A stretch of DNA of 38,208 bases, from assembly GCA_035764505.1 (NCBI GenBank), contig DASTZC010000149.1, positions 1 through 38,208 on the forward strand, in the 5' to 3' direction. A model generated the notes under the pieces. The model did no database searches. It was not told where the DNA came from and saw only the letters and a list, made by a program, of their open reading frames with translations. Each line of letters begins with the position of its first letter. Position 1 is the stretch's first letter. Shown piece after piece: positions 29,004-37,676 of this stretch. This stretch comes from Candidatus Polarisedimenticolia bacterium (GTDB lineage Bacteria; Acidobacteriota; Polarisedimenticolia; Gp22-AA2; AA152). The translations under genes and the position numbers were made by a program.

Positions 29004-30296
29004 TTACACCAGGACCGGCGACGGCTTCGCCAGGCACCGCTTGTTGTCGACGTGGTACTGGAACTCGTCGCGGAACGTCTTGACGTAGCTGCGCACCGGC
29101 ATCGCCACGGCGTCGCCCAGCGGGCAGATGGTGTTCCCCTGGATCCGATCGCTCAGGTCCACCAGCAGATCCAGGTCGGAGGATTTCCCCTCGCCGCGCT
29201 CCAGGCGCTCGAGAATCTGGACGTACCAGCCGGTCCCTTCGCGGCAGGGGGTGCACTGGCCGCACGACTCGTGGGCGTAGAAGCGCGCCAGATTCAGCAG
29301 CGCGTCGACGATGCAGACGGAGTCGTCCATGACGATGACGCCGGCCGAGCCGAGCATCGTCCCGGCGGCGGCCAGCGAATCGAAATCCATCAGGACGTCG
29401 ACCTTGTCGGCCGTCAGGATCGGCACCGACGAACCGCCCGGGATCACCGCCTTGAGCGGCAGGTCGCGCAGCATGCCGCCGCCATGCTCGTAGATCAGCT
29501 CCTTCAGCGGCACGCCCAACGGAAACTCGTAGACTCCCGGCTTGCGGACATGCCCCGACAGGCAATAGAGCTTCGGCCCGGAGTTCTTGGGGCGGCCGAT
29601 GGCGGCGTACCAGCTCGACCCCATCTCCACGATCATCGGGACGTTGGCCACCGTCTCGACGTTGTTCACCGAGGTCGGCTTGCCGTAGAGCCCCACCTGC
29701 GCCGGGAACGGCGGCTTGAGGCGCGGCATGCCGCGCTTGCCTTCGAGCGATTCGAGCAGCGCCGTCTCCTCGCCGCAGATGTAGGCCCCCGCGCCGCGGT
29801 AGACGGTGATCTCGCAGTCATAGCCGCTCCCGAAGAGGTTCTTGCCGATGAAGCCGGCGGCCCGCGCCTCCTCGATCGCCTTCATCAGGATCCGGTAGGG
29901 ATAGACGAACTCCCCCCGTATATAGATGTAGCCGTGCCGGCACCCGACCGCGTAGCAGCCGATGAGAAAACCCTCCAGGACCAGGTGCGGATCCCGCTCC
30001 ATCAGAAGGCGATCCTTGAAGGTTCCCGGCTCGCTTTCGTCGGCATTGAGGACCAGGTACTTCTCGCCCGGCCCTTTCGGCATGAAGCTCCACTTCATCC
30101 CCGTCGGAAATCCCGCGCCGCCGCGCCCGCGAAGTCCGGAAGCCTTCACTTCTTCGATGACCTGCTCGGGAGTCATCTCCTTCAGCGCCCGCTCCAGCGC
30201 GCGATAGCCGCCCGACTCGCGATAGGCCGCGAGACTGGCGGAGTCGGGACGGTGGATGTTCTTGAGCAGCAGCGGGCGGTAGGCTTCGGGGCTCAT
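29004..30296 (-). CDS. nuoF: NADH-quinone oxidoreductase subunit F
   Basis: NADH- and FMN-binding subunit, 430 residues. The FMN/NADH site motifs [16 protein letters not shown] and [20 protein letters not shown] are present, and the C-terminal N3 cluster [12 protein letters not shown]...C is complete. The ATG overlaps the nuoE stop (ATGA). Length and all cofactor ligands are normal. Confidence 0.97.
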   Translation of the reverse strand: MSPEAYRPLLLKNIHRPDSASLAAYRESGGYRALERALKEMTPEQVIEEVKASGLRGRGGAGFPTGMKWSFMPKGPGEKYLVLNADESEPGTFKDRLLMERDPHLVLEGFLIGCYAVGCRHGYIYIRGEFVYPYRILMKAIEEARAAGFIGKNLFGSGYDCEITVYRGAGAYICGEETALLESLEGKRGMPRLKPPFPAQVGLYGKPTSVNNVETVANVPMIVEMGSSWYAAIGRPKNSGPKLYCLSGHVRKPGVYEFPLGVPLKELIYEHGGGMLRDLPLKAVIPGGSSVPILTADKVDVLMDFDSLAAAGTMLGSAGVIVMDDSVCIVDALLNLARFYAHESCGQCTPCREGTGWYVQILERLERGEGKSSDLDLLVDLSDRIQGNTICPLGDAVAMPVRSYVKTFRDEFQYHVDNKRCLAKPSPVLV

Positions 30297-30760
30297 TTCA
30301 TTCCCGCCAGCAAGGCGTCGACCCTCTCCAGGGTCAGGTTCTCGTGGAAATCGTCGTTGACCTGCATCATCGGCGCGGTGCCGCACGAGCCGAGGCACTC
30401 CACCCGGACGAGCGAGAAGCGGCCGTCGGGCGTCACCTGCCCTTCCTTGATTCCATGCTTCTTGTCGAGATGCTGCAGGATCTCCTCGCAGCCGCGCAGC
30501 CGGCAAGACAGCGTCTTGCAGACCTGCAGGTGATGGCGGCCCGGCGGGGTCAGGCGGAACATGGTGTAGAAGGTCACCACGCCGGCGACGTGCGCCACCG
30601 GCACGGAGAGCTTCTCGGCCGCCCAGACCTGGGCTTCTTCGCTGAGGTAGCCCTGGTCCTGCTGAATGAGGTGCAGGATCGCCAGCAGCGCCGATTCGGG
30701 ATGCGGGTACTCGGCGATCGCCGCGTCAATCTTGGCGAGCACTTCCTTGCTGGGCGTCAC
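30293..30760 (-). CDS. nuoE: NADH-quinone oxidoreductase subunit E
   Basis: Thioredoxin-like [2Fe-2S] subunit, 155 residues. Ligands are seen in [11 protein letters not shown] and [10 protein letters not shown] (two pairs of cysteines). The helical N-terminal half contains [14 protein letters not shown]. The start is a GTG at 30760 overlapping the nuoD stop (GTGA), with GGGGGAGG eight bases upstream. Partner of NuoF in the NADH dehydrogenase module. Confidence 0.96.
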   Translation of the reverse strand: MTPSKEVLAKIDAAIAEYPHPESALLAILHLIQQDQGYLSEEAQVWAAEKLSVPVAHVAGVVTFYTMFRLTPPGRHHLQVCKTLSCRLRGCEEILQHLDKKHGIKEGQVTPDGRFSLVRVECLGSCGTAPMMQVNDDFHENLTLERVDALLAGMK

Positions 30761-31965
30761 CGGTCCACCTCCCCCATGACGGGATCGAGGCTGGCCACGA
30801 TCGCCACCAGATCCGAGATCATCATCCCCTTCGCCATCTCCGGGATGGCCTGCAGGCTGACGAACGATGGAGAGCGGATCTTCATCCGGTAGGGAGATTT
30901 CCCCTTTTCGCTCTTGATGTAGAAGCCCAGCTCTCCTTTGGGGGCTTCGATGGCCTGATAGACCTCGCCGGCCGGAGCCGGAAACCCTTCGGTGACGATG
31001 ATGAACTGGTGGATCAGCTCCTCCATGCTGGTGAGGACCTTGCGCTTGGTCGGAAGGACCACCTTGGGATCGTCGGCGTTGACCGGGCCGGAGGGCATGC
31101 TGGCCACCACCTGCTCCAGGATGCGGACGCTCTGGCGCATCTCCTCGATGCGCACCAGGTAGCGGTCGTAGCAATCCCCCGTCGTGCCGATCGGCACCTC
31201 GAAGCTGTACTGCTCGTAGCCGGAATAGGGGAACGCCTTGCGCACGTCGTATTCCACCCCCGAGGCGCGCAGGTTGGGGCCGGAAAGGCCCAGCGCGATG
31301 GCGTCGGTCGCGGAGATCTTGCCGATGTTCTCGGTGCGCTTCAGCCAGATGTTGTTGCGCGTCAGCAGGTCCTCGTATTCCTTGATCGTCGCCGGGAAGG
31401 ACTTCAGGAAGTCGTGCAACTGCGGCAGCAGCGCCGGCGGGATGTCGCGCGCCAGGCCCCCGACGCGCGGGTAGCTGGTGGTCAGCCGCGTGCCGGTGAT
31501 CATCTCGATGAAGTTGTACAGCGTCTCGCGCTCGCGGAAGGTGTGGAAGAAGACGGTGGCGGCGCCCAGGTCCAGCGCCCCGGTCCCCAGCCACAGCAGG
31601 TGCGCCGAGATGCGGGCGATCTCGCAGCACAGGACGCGGATGGCGCGGCAGCGCGGCGGCACCTCCAGCCCGATCAGCTTCTCCACCGCCAGGACGAACC
31701 CGACGTTGTTCGACAGCGGCGCCAGGTAGTCGAGCCGATCGGTATAGGGGATGAACTGGTGGTAGGTCATGCTCTCGGCGATCTTCTCCATGCCGCGATG
31801 CAGGTAGCCGACGTGCGGGATGACGCGGCGCACCACCTCCCCGTCCAGCTCCACCACCAGCCGCAGGACGCCATGCGTGCTGGGGTGCTGCGGCCCCATG
31901 TTGATGGTGACCGTCTCGGGAGAGAGGGGATCCGGGGGTCTCGGCTGCGGCTCGATCTCGTGCAT
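30757..31965 (-). CDS. nuoD: NADH-quinone oxidoreductase subunit D
   Basis: 49-kDa subunit that forms the quinone-reduction site together with NuoB, 402 residues. The quinone-site motif MGPQHPSTHGVLRLVVELDG and HVGYLHRGMEK are present, and the protein ends in [12 protein letters not shown]. The hydrogenase cysteines are absent, as expected for NuoD. It is separate from NuoC. Its usual structural partner NuoB is not encoded in this operon. Confidence 0.97.
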   Translation of the reverse strand: MHEIEPQPRPPDPLSPETVTINMGPQHPSTHGVLRLVVELDGEVVRRVIPHVGYLHRGMEKIAESMTYHQFIPYTDRLDYLAPLSNNVGFVLAVEKLIGLEVPPRCRAIRVLCCEIARISAHLLWLGTGALDLGAATVFFHTFRERETLYNFIEMITGTRLTTSYPRVGGLARDIPPALLPQLHDFLKSFPATIKEYEDLLTRNNIWLKRTENIGKISATDAIALGLSGPNLRASGVEYDVRKAFPYSGYEQYSFEVPIGTTGDCYDRYLVRIEEMRQSVRILEQVVASMPSGPVNADDPKVVLPTKRKVLTSMEELIHQFIIVTEGFPAPAGEVYQAIEAPKGELGFYIKSEKGKSPYRMKIRSPSFVSLQAIPEMAKGMMISDLVAIVASLDPVMGEVDR

Positions 31966-31973
31966 CGCCCGAC

Positions 31974-32429
31974 TCAGGCCTCCAGCGGGAAGTCTTTGCG
32001 CAAGGGGTGCCCGTCGAAGTCGTCGGGCATCAGGATGCGCCGCAGATCGGGATGGTTGTCGAAGCGGATGCCGACCAGGTCGAAAGCCTCGCGCTCGTGC
32101 CAGTCGGCGCCGCGCCAGACGCCGGTGACGCTGGCGATCTTCCCCTCCTCGCCCAGTCGCGTGCGCAGCCGCAGCCGCCGGCGGCGCGGCAGCGAGAGAA
32201 GGTGATAGACGACCTCGTAGCTGTAGACCCGCTCCAGGTAGTGGATCCCGGTGATATCGACCAGGAAGTCGAACCCCATCTCCGGGTCTTCCTTCAGAAA
32301 GCGGCAGATATCGACGATCTTTGCGGCATCGACGACCAGCGTGTCCTCGCCGCGGAAGTAGACGACTTCCTGAAGGGCCTCGCCGAAGCGCTCCCGGACT
32401 TTTTCGACCTCGCGCGGCTCCGAGCCCAT
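31974..32429 (-). CDS. nuoC: NADH-quinone oxidoreductase subunit C
   Basis: 30-kDa peripheral subunit, 151 residues. The C-terminal signature ADWHEREAFDLVGIRFDNHP followed by LRRILMPDDFDGHPLRKDFP is complete. The start is the ATG at 32429 (MGSEPREVEKV), with GAGG just upstream and four bases between it and the nuoA stop; the longer open frame upstream overlaps nuoA and is rejected. nuoB, normally between nuoA and nuoC, is absent. Confidence 0.95.
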   Translation of the reverse strand: MGSEPREVEKVRERFGEALQEVVYFRGEDTLVVDAAKIVDICRFLKEDPEMGFDFLVDITGIHYLERVYSYEVVYHLLSLPRRRRLRLRTRLGEEGKIASVTGVWRGADWHEREAFDLVGIRFDNHPDLRRILMPDDFDGHPLRKDFPLEA

Positions 32430-32433
32430 CGCC

Positions 32434-32799
32434 TCAGTCCCAGTCCAAAGCGCCGCGGCGCAGGATGTAGAGGTAGCCCAGCAGCAGCACGCCGATGAAG
32501 ACCGCCATCTCGTAGAAGGCGGGCTCGCCAAGCTGGCGGAAGACGGTGGCCCACGGGAAAAGGTAGGCCGCTTCGATGTCGAACAGGATGAAGAGCATCG
32601 CCACCAGGTAGAACTTCACCGAGAAGCGATTGCTCTGCGCATCCTGGAAGGGGGGCAGCCCGCACTCGTAGGGGGTCAGATCGGTGTGCCCGCGCTTCGA
32701 GGCGCGCCGTCCCAGCAGCCACGAAAGAAGGATCATCCCGCCGGCCATCGCGACCGCGATGGTGGCCTGCACGAGGATCGGGAAGAAGTGGTCGGACAC
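32434..32799 (-). CDS. nuoA: NADH-quinone oxidoreductase subunit A
   Basis: Three-helix membrane subunit, about 121 residues, and first gene of the operon. Motifs include YECGLPPFQDAQSNRFSVKF, YLVAMLFILFDIEAAYLFPW and the end RRGALDWD. I prefer the GTG at 32799 because GGGGAG lies ten bases upstream; an in-frame GTG at 32826 would add nine residues but lacks a ribosome binding site. The stop is four bases before nuoC. Confidence 0.95.
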   Translation of the reverse strand: MSDHFFPILVQATIAVAMAGGMILLSWLLGRRASKRGHTDLTPYECGLPPFQDAQSNRFSVKFYLVAMLFILFDIEAAYLFPWATVFRQLGEPAFYEMAVFIGVLLLGYLYILRRGALDWD

Positions 32800-32866
32800 C
32801 GGGAGGGCGCTCCCCGTGATGGCCACGAAGGCGTGGAAGTCGCAGATGGGGCTAAAGAACCGGCGG

Positions 32867-32896
32867 AGATTAACATCGGGAAGCGCCGCCTGTCAA
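32867..32896 (-). promoter_or_regulatory. Sigma-70 type promoter of the nuo operon
   Basis: The minus strand reads TTGACA (32896-32891), an 18-base spacer, then TAATCT (32872-32867). Transcription would start near 32860, about 60 bases before the preferred nuoA start. This is the best promoter match in the window. Confidence 0.65.
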
Positions 32897-33058
32897 CGAA
32901 CGCAGGGCTTATCTTGCTCGCTCATCAGAGGTTGTCACCTTCTCGCCTCCCCACGATTTGCTCGGCGGCCGCCCGGGGATCGGCATATACTGAATTCTCA
33001 ATTTCCCAAAGATGTCGAAGTGGGGTTCGGAGACAATCCGGGCCGGGAGGAGAATCCG
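32897..33058. other. Divergent intergenic region between nuoA and the secreted protein gene
   Basis: No gene. A TATACT hexamer at 32986-32991 (plus strand) could be a -10 box for the secreted protein gene, but no well-spaced -35 box is visible. The ribosome binding site GGGAGGAG lies just before 33059. Confidence 0.4.
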
Positions 33059-34546
33059 ATGCGCGAGCCGAAGAAGGTGCTGGCGTTCCGAGTAGGTGTC
33101 CTGTTCGTGTTAATGACCCTTTCGATTCGAACGACCTTTGCCACCTGCCCGATCATCGTCACCCCCTTCCACGGGTTATCCAGCTCTTTCGAGCAATGCG
33201 GTCCCAACGCTGTCGGCTTTGGCTGGTTTCATGGCCGGGCGGTTCAACGAATCATCGGGGCGTTCGATCAGGCGAATTCCGGGAATCAGGCTTCCGGCCA
33301 CGATAGCGGTCCCAACCAGACCATCGGGGACAACATGTTCCTGGACGGCCCGAACGGAGGCCCGGGAAACGGGTCTTATCTGGCCGATGCCGATTTCTAC
33401 GACCCCCGCTGGGACGGCTGCATCACCAACATCCCCGAGAATTCATCGGGCTGCAACGGTTCCGCCAACCTTGGGGTTCTGGATTTCGTTATCACCGGCG
33501 TGGATCCGGCAGTGCCAAACGTCGCGAGAATGGCCCTCCTTTCGGTCGATTTCAACGAGTACTTTCTGACACACATCCTGGACAATGCCGGCGCACCCGC
33601 CGTCGACGGCGATCCTTGCGGCGCCGACGCGCTCTCGTTTCTCACCTCTCCCGTGAATTGCACGCCGATTCCCGTTCCGGCAATCACCGGCGCGAGCCCG
33701 GCCTCCGGGGGCACCAATGTCCAGGTGTCGATCGGCTCGACCTCCGCCATCCCGCTCCTGGATGACTGCCTCATTGCGGAGGACAAAGCCAGCAACTGTC
33801 CCCGGAACCTGTATATCGGACGCGTTCTGATGTACCGGCACGGGGCATGCACGCCGGTGGCACCCGAGAGTATCGATCCCCGGGTATGGATTTACCCGGC
33901 ACCGCCAGCCTCCGGGACGCTGACCGTGGTCCCGAACTGGCGGGTCTACAGCGTCGAGGACGCCAACCTGAACGGCCTTCTGGATGCCGGAGAAGATGGT
34001 ATCCATGGCGGCACCGTGAACGGCGCCCTGGATCCTTTCATCATCCCCGGCACCGAAGTCACCAGCACCTCGATCTTCGTTCCGGCGGTCGCGGGCGCCT
34101 CCGACTGCATCTTTCTCGCCATGGCCATCGGGCTGGACAGCAACCATCTTTCGATCAATCCGCCGGCCGACACCCTTCTCGGCGAGATGGTGATCAGCCC
34201 TGAAGTGTCGTTCAACTCAACCCCCATCCCGGCTTCTTCGATCACGCCCGTGACCGACAAGGTCACCATGATCGGGACGAGCAAAATGCGCGGAGCGGTC
34301 ACCGTCGACTGGGAAACCAGCGTCGAGCTCGTGACTGCCGGCTTCAACCTCATCGTCGTGAAGAACAACGGAGCGGAGTGGAAGCTCAATGATGCGCTGA
34401 TCGCCGCCAAGGAAGGGACCTCCGGGCGCGGCGGCAGATACACCAGCTCCTACAACGCGGGCAGCCTGAAGGGAGCCCACGCCGTCTTCGTCGAACTCGT
34501 GAAGCTCGATGGCTCCAAGGAACGATTCGGACCTACGGACTGGTAG
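33059..34546 (+). CDS. Secreted protein of unknown function with C-terminal Ig-like domain
   Basis: The only convincing plus-strand gene, 495 residues. The start ATG at 33059 is preceded by GGGAGGAG at seven bases; the open frame further upstream overlaps nuoA and is ignored. A signal peptide spans about residues 1-29 (basic start, hydrophobic core VGVLFVLMTL, cleavage near TFA). The mature part has paired cysteines and many Asp/Asn/Gly turns. The last about 100 residues hold VTVDWETSVELVTAGFNLIV, a form of the WET-x-E-x-x-x-x-GF pattern found in Ig-like or anchor domains of secreted bacterial proteins. I recognise no enzyme domain. It is divergent from nuo and convergent with the truncated SulP gene. 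Confidence 0.85.
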   Translation: MREPKKVLAFRVGVLFVLMTLSIRTTFATCPIIVTPFHGLSSSFEQCGPNAVGFGWFHGRAVQRIIGAFDQANSGNQASGHDSGPNQTIGDNMFLDGPNGGPGNGSYLADADFYDPRWDGCITNIPENSSGCNGSANLGVLDFVITGVDPAVPNVARMALLSVDFNEYFLTHILDNAGAPAVDGDPCGADALSFLTSPVNCTPIPVPAITGASPASGGTNVQVSIGSTSAIPLLDDCLIAEDKASNCPRNLYIGRVLMYRHGACTPVAPESIDPRVWIYPAPPASGTLTVVPNWRVYSVEDANLNGLLDAGEDGIHGGTVNGALDPFIIPGTEVTSTSIFVPAVAGASDCIFLAMAIGLDSNHLSINPPADTLLGEMVISPEVSFNSTPIPASSITPVTDKVTMIGTSKMRGAVTVDWETSVELVTAGFNLIVVKNNGAEWKLNDALIAAKEGTSGRGGRYTSSYNAGSLKGAHAVFVELVKLDGSKERFGPTDW

Positions 34547-34563
34547 TCCAGCAGGATTTTCCC

Positions 34564-35217
<654 letters not shown>

Positions 35218-35268
35218 GGCGCGATCGAGCCGGTCGGCAGGAAGTGGGCGAGGTTCAGCGGCAGGGGC

Positions 35269-35414
35269 AAGCGCTCCCGGACTTTTTCGACCTCGCGCGG
35301 CTCCGAGCCCATCGCATTAGCCCCAATCCAGGGCGCCGCGGCGCAGGATATATAAGGTAGCCCAGCAGCGGCACGCCGATGAAGACCGCCATCTTCTGCG
35401 CATCCTGGAAGGGG
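35269..35414 (-). repeat. Decayed duplicate of the nuoC 5' end / nuoA 3' end
   Basis: Positions 35269-35394 match 32386-32510 with about ten differences and one inserted base, the first 43 bases being identical. Then 35395-35414 match 32634-32653, so 123 bases of nuoA are skipped. The copy keeps the direct nuoA-nuoC junction but has a frameshift and an altered stop, and cannot be functional. It lies exactly between the broken SulP gene and the NuoI-NuoB-like fusion gene. Confidence 0.9.
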
Positions 35415-35463
35415 AGTTGAGCCAGGTTTCTTTGTCGAGGGCGGTCACTTCAGGTTTCTCATC

Positions 35464-36234
35464 TCAGCGGGGGCTGTCTTCGATGCGTCCGAGCAGGCGC
35501 AGGAGTCCGTCGAGGAGCGTCAGGGGGTGCGGCGGGCAGCCGGGCACGAACAGGTCCACCGGCACGACGCTCTCGACCCCGTCGTGCACCGCGGAGAGGC
35601 CGCGGAAGGGACCTCCGCTGATGGCGCACGCCCCGACCGCGATGACGAGGCGAGGCGACGCGACTGCCTTCCAGGTCTTCTCGAGGGCCAGCCGCATGTT
35701 CTGCGTGACCGGTCCCGTGACCACCAGGCCATCGGCGTGGCGGGGGGAGGCGACGAACTGGACTCCGAATCGGGCGAGATCGAACACCACGTTGCCGAGC
35801 GCCTGAAGCTCGGCCGTGCAGGCGCTGCAGTCGCCAGCCGAGACGTGGCGCAGCTTGAGAGAGCGCCCGAGAAGCTTCAGCATCTTGCGCTCCAGCGCGG
35901 CGGCGAGCTTCACGCCCTCGGAGAGCGCCAGATCCTCCCGGGTGCGCGACGCCATGCGGTGGTCGCGACCGTAGGTGATGGCGCCCTCCGGACAGCCTTC
36001 CACGCAGTCCCGGCAGAAGACGCATCGTCCCAGATCGATGCGGGCGGAGCCGGGGCCCCCATCGACGAGGATCGCATCTGTCGGGCAGGCGTCGGCACAG
36101 GCCCGGCAGCCGTCGGGGCAGCGGCCCGTGTCGATCACCGGACGCCCGCGGACGTTTTCCGGCATCGCCATCCGCTTGTCGGGAAACCTCATGGTGCGGT
36201 GCCCCTGGTGCCAGCGGATGGTGGGCAGGCTCAC
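35464..36234 (-). CDS. Fused ferredoxin (NuoI/HycF-like) and small-subunit (NuoB/HycG-like) protein of an Ehr-like complex
   Basis: 256 residues. The N-terminal half is a two-cluster ferredoxin: CPDGCRACADACP (C-x3-C-x2-C-x3-C, one residue longer than usual in the first gap) and CVFCRDCVEGCP. After a helical linker the C-terminal half is a hydrogenase small-subunit/NuoB-like domain with DCSACTAEL, AVGACAISGGPFRG and VPGCPPHP, keeping the ligands for one [4Fe-4S] cluster. Such fusion joins what are separate HycF and HycG proteins. The GTG start at 36234 overlaps the stop of the large-subunit gene (GTGA). It would carry electrons from a soluble donor to the large subunit on the cytoplasmic face of the membrane. 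Confidence 0.88.
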   Translation of the reverse strand: MSLPTIRWHQGHRTMRFPDKRMAMPENVRGRPVIDTGRCPDGCRACADACPTDAILVDGGPGSARIDLGRCVFCRDCVEGCPEGAITYGRDHRMASRTREDLALSEGVKLAAALERKMLKLLGRSLKLRHVSAGDCSACTAELQALGNVVFDLARFGVQFVASPRHADGLVVTGPVTQNMRLALEKTWKAVASPRLVIAVGACAISGGPFRGLSAVHDGVESVVPVDLFVPGCPPHPLTLLDGLLRLLGRIEDSPR

Positions 36235-37676
36235 AGGTCGTGCCCCGCGTAGGAGAGGTTGAAGCTCTTGTTGCACAACGGAAAATCGCTGATCTGCGTG
36301 CCGCGCATGGCGAGCGTCAGGGCGGTCCAGTTCTGAAACGAGGGATCCTTGATTTTGTAGCGGGCGAAGCGCCCGTCCTCGCCGGTGAGAGCGACATGCG
36401 CGATCTCGCCGCGCCACCCCTCCACCAGCGAGACGGCGAGGCGCCCCGGAGCCGGCGGACCGCACGCCGCGCGAATCGCCCCGGCAGGCAAGGCGCGAAA
36501 GCCCTCGATCAAGTACTCCAGCGAGTGCTGGGTCTCCATCCAGCGCACGTGGGAGCGGGCGAAGACGTCGCCGGTCATCGCTATGGCCACCGGGATGGGC
36601 GGCGCCGACGCGCCGGGGGGCGGGTGGTCACGCCGCACGTCGCGCGGCGTGCCGCAGGCCCTGGCCGCCGGTCCCAACAGCGCCAGCGCATTGCACTCCT
36701 GGCGCGTCAGTACGCCGGTCCCCTCGATCCGGGAGCGCACCGAGGAGGTCTCGAAGAACAATCCGGCCACTTGCCGCAGCTCGTCGCGCGCCCGGCTCAG
36801 ACGCCGCGTGGCATCGTCGGCGAGCTGCGCCGGAACATCGCATAGCACGCCGCCCGGGCGAATCAGTCCCCTGCCGTAGCGATTGCCGCTCAGGGTCGCC
36901 AGCAGGTTGAGGAACTCGCCGCGCAGACGGCCGAACCAGGCGGCAGTGGGAAGAAACCCGATGTCGGCTCCCAGCGCGCCCAGATCCCCCACGTGATTCG
37001 CGACGCGCTCCAGCTCCAGGGCAATGGCGCGGATCGCCTGCGCCCGCGGCGGTGCGATGCTGCCGGAGAGGGCCTCCACCGCCAGCGCGTACGCCAGCGC
37101 GTGGCCGATCGTCGTGTCGCCCGCAGCGCACTCGGCCAGCAGCGCCGCGCGCTTGTCCGGCCCGTTCTCCAGCGCCTCCTCGACGCCGCGATGCTGGTAG
37201 CCGAGATGAATCTCCAGGCTGAGCACCTTCTCCCCGTGGCATTGCAGGCGGAAATGTCCGGGATCGATGAGGCCGGCGTGCACCGGGCCCACGGCGACCT
37301 CGTGGATTTCCTCCCCTTCCACCTGGAAAAACGAGTAGGGCGCCGCGTGACTGCGCAGCGGCTTGAGCCAGGGATGGCCTTCCATGTGCACGCCGTGCTG
37401 CTCGCAGATCTCACGCTCGAAGTTGTGGGCCTGGGGGCAGTCAGGCGTCAGGGAGAGGAAGCGATCGCCCACGTCGCTCGCCAGGGCGGCGAGCGTCCCG
37501 GCCGCATCGTCCGCCAGCACCGCATAGAGGCGCACCCCTTCCCCCAGCGGCCGGCCGAAGAAGGCGACGATCCTCCCCCCTTCGGCCCCGCGCAGGACGG
37601 CGCGGCGAAACTCCTCGGGCGGAAGCACGGGAAGGGCCCGCTCCTCGATCGAGGTGCCGTTGCGCAGCGCTTTCAC
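36231..37676 (-). CDS. Ehr-like/group 4 hydrogenase-like large subunit (NuoC-NuoD fusion) without [NiFe] ligands
   Basis: 481 residues, HycE/HyfG-like layout. The NuoC-like domain (about 1-130) ends in FEREICEQHGVHMEGHPWLK. The NuoD/hydrogenase-like domain starts with VAVGPVHAGLIDPGHFRLQC and LEIHLGYQHRGVEEAL. In [NiFe] enzymes an RxCGxC motif follows; here the same place reads AECAAGDTTIGHALAYAL, so only one Cys remains. The C-terminal DPCxxC is replaced by DFPLCNKSFNLSYAGHDL. It therefore should not bind the [NiFe] centre and belongs with the energy-converting-hydrogenase-related (Ehr) complexes of unknown reaction. The GTG start at 37676 overlaps the upstream stop. Confidence 0.88.
   Translation of the reverse strand: MKALRNGTSIEERALPVLPPEEFRRAVLRGAEGGRIVAFFGRPLGEGVRLYAVLADDAAGTLAALASDVGDRFLSLTPDCPQAHNFEREICEQHGVHMEGHPWLKPLRSHAAPYSFFQVEGEEIHEVAVGPVHAGLIDPGHFRLQCHGEKVLSLEIHLGYQHRGVEEALENGPDKRAALLAECAAGDTTIGHALAYALAVEALSGSIAPPRAQAIRAIALELERVANHVGDLGALGADIGFLPTAAWFGRLRGEFLNLLATLSGNRYGRGLIRPGGVLCDVPAQLADDATRRLSRARDELRQVAGLFFETSSVRSRIEGTGVLTRQECNALALLGPAARACGTPRDVRRDHPPPGASAPPIPVAIAMTGDVFARSHVRWMETQHSLEYLIEGFRALPAGAIRAACGPPAPGRLAVSLVEGWRGEIAHVALTGEDGRFARYKIKDPSFQNWTALTLAMRGTQISDFPLCNKSFNLSYAGHDL

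Noticed and set aside
32430-32531. Longer nuoC start upstream of 32429
   Set aside because: It would overlap nuoA by about 100 bases, and homology begins after the ATG at 32429, which has its own ribosome binding site.
32684-33058. Upstream extension of the secreted protein frame
   Set aside because: It overlaps nuoA and the nuo promoter; signal peptide and ribosome binding site define the start at 33059.
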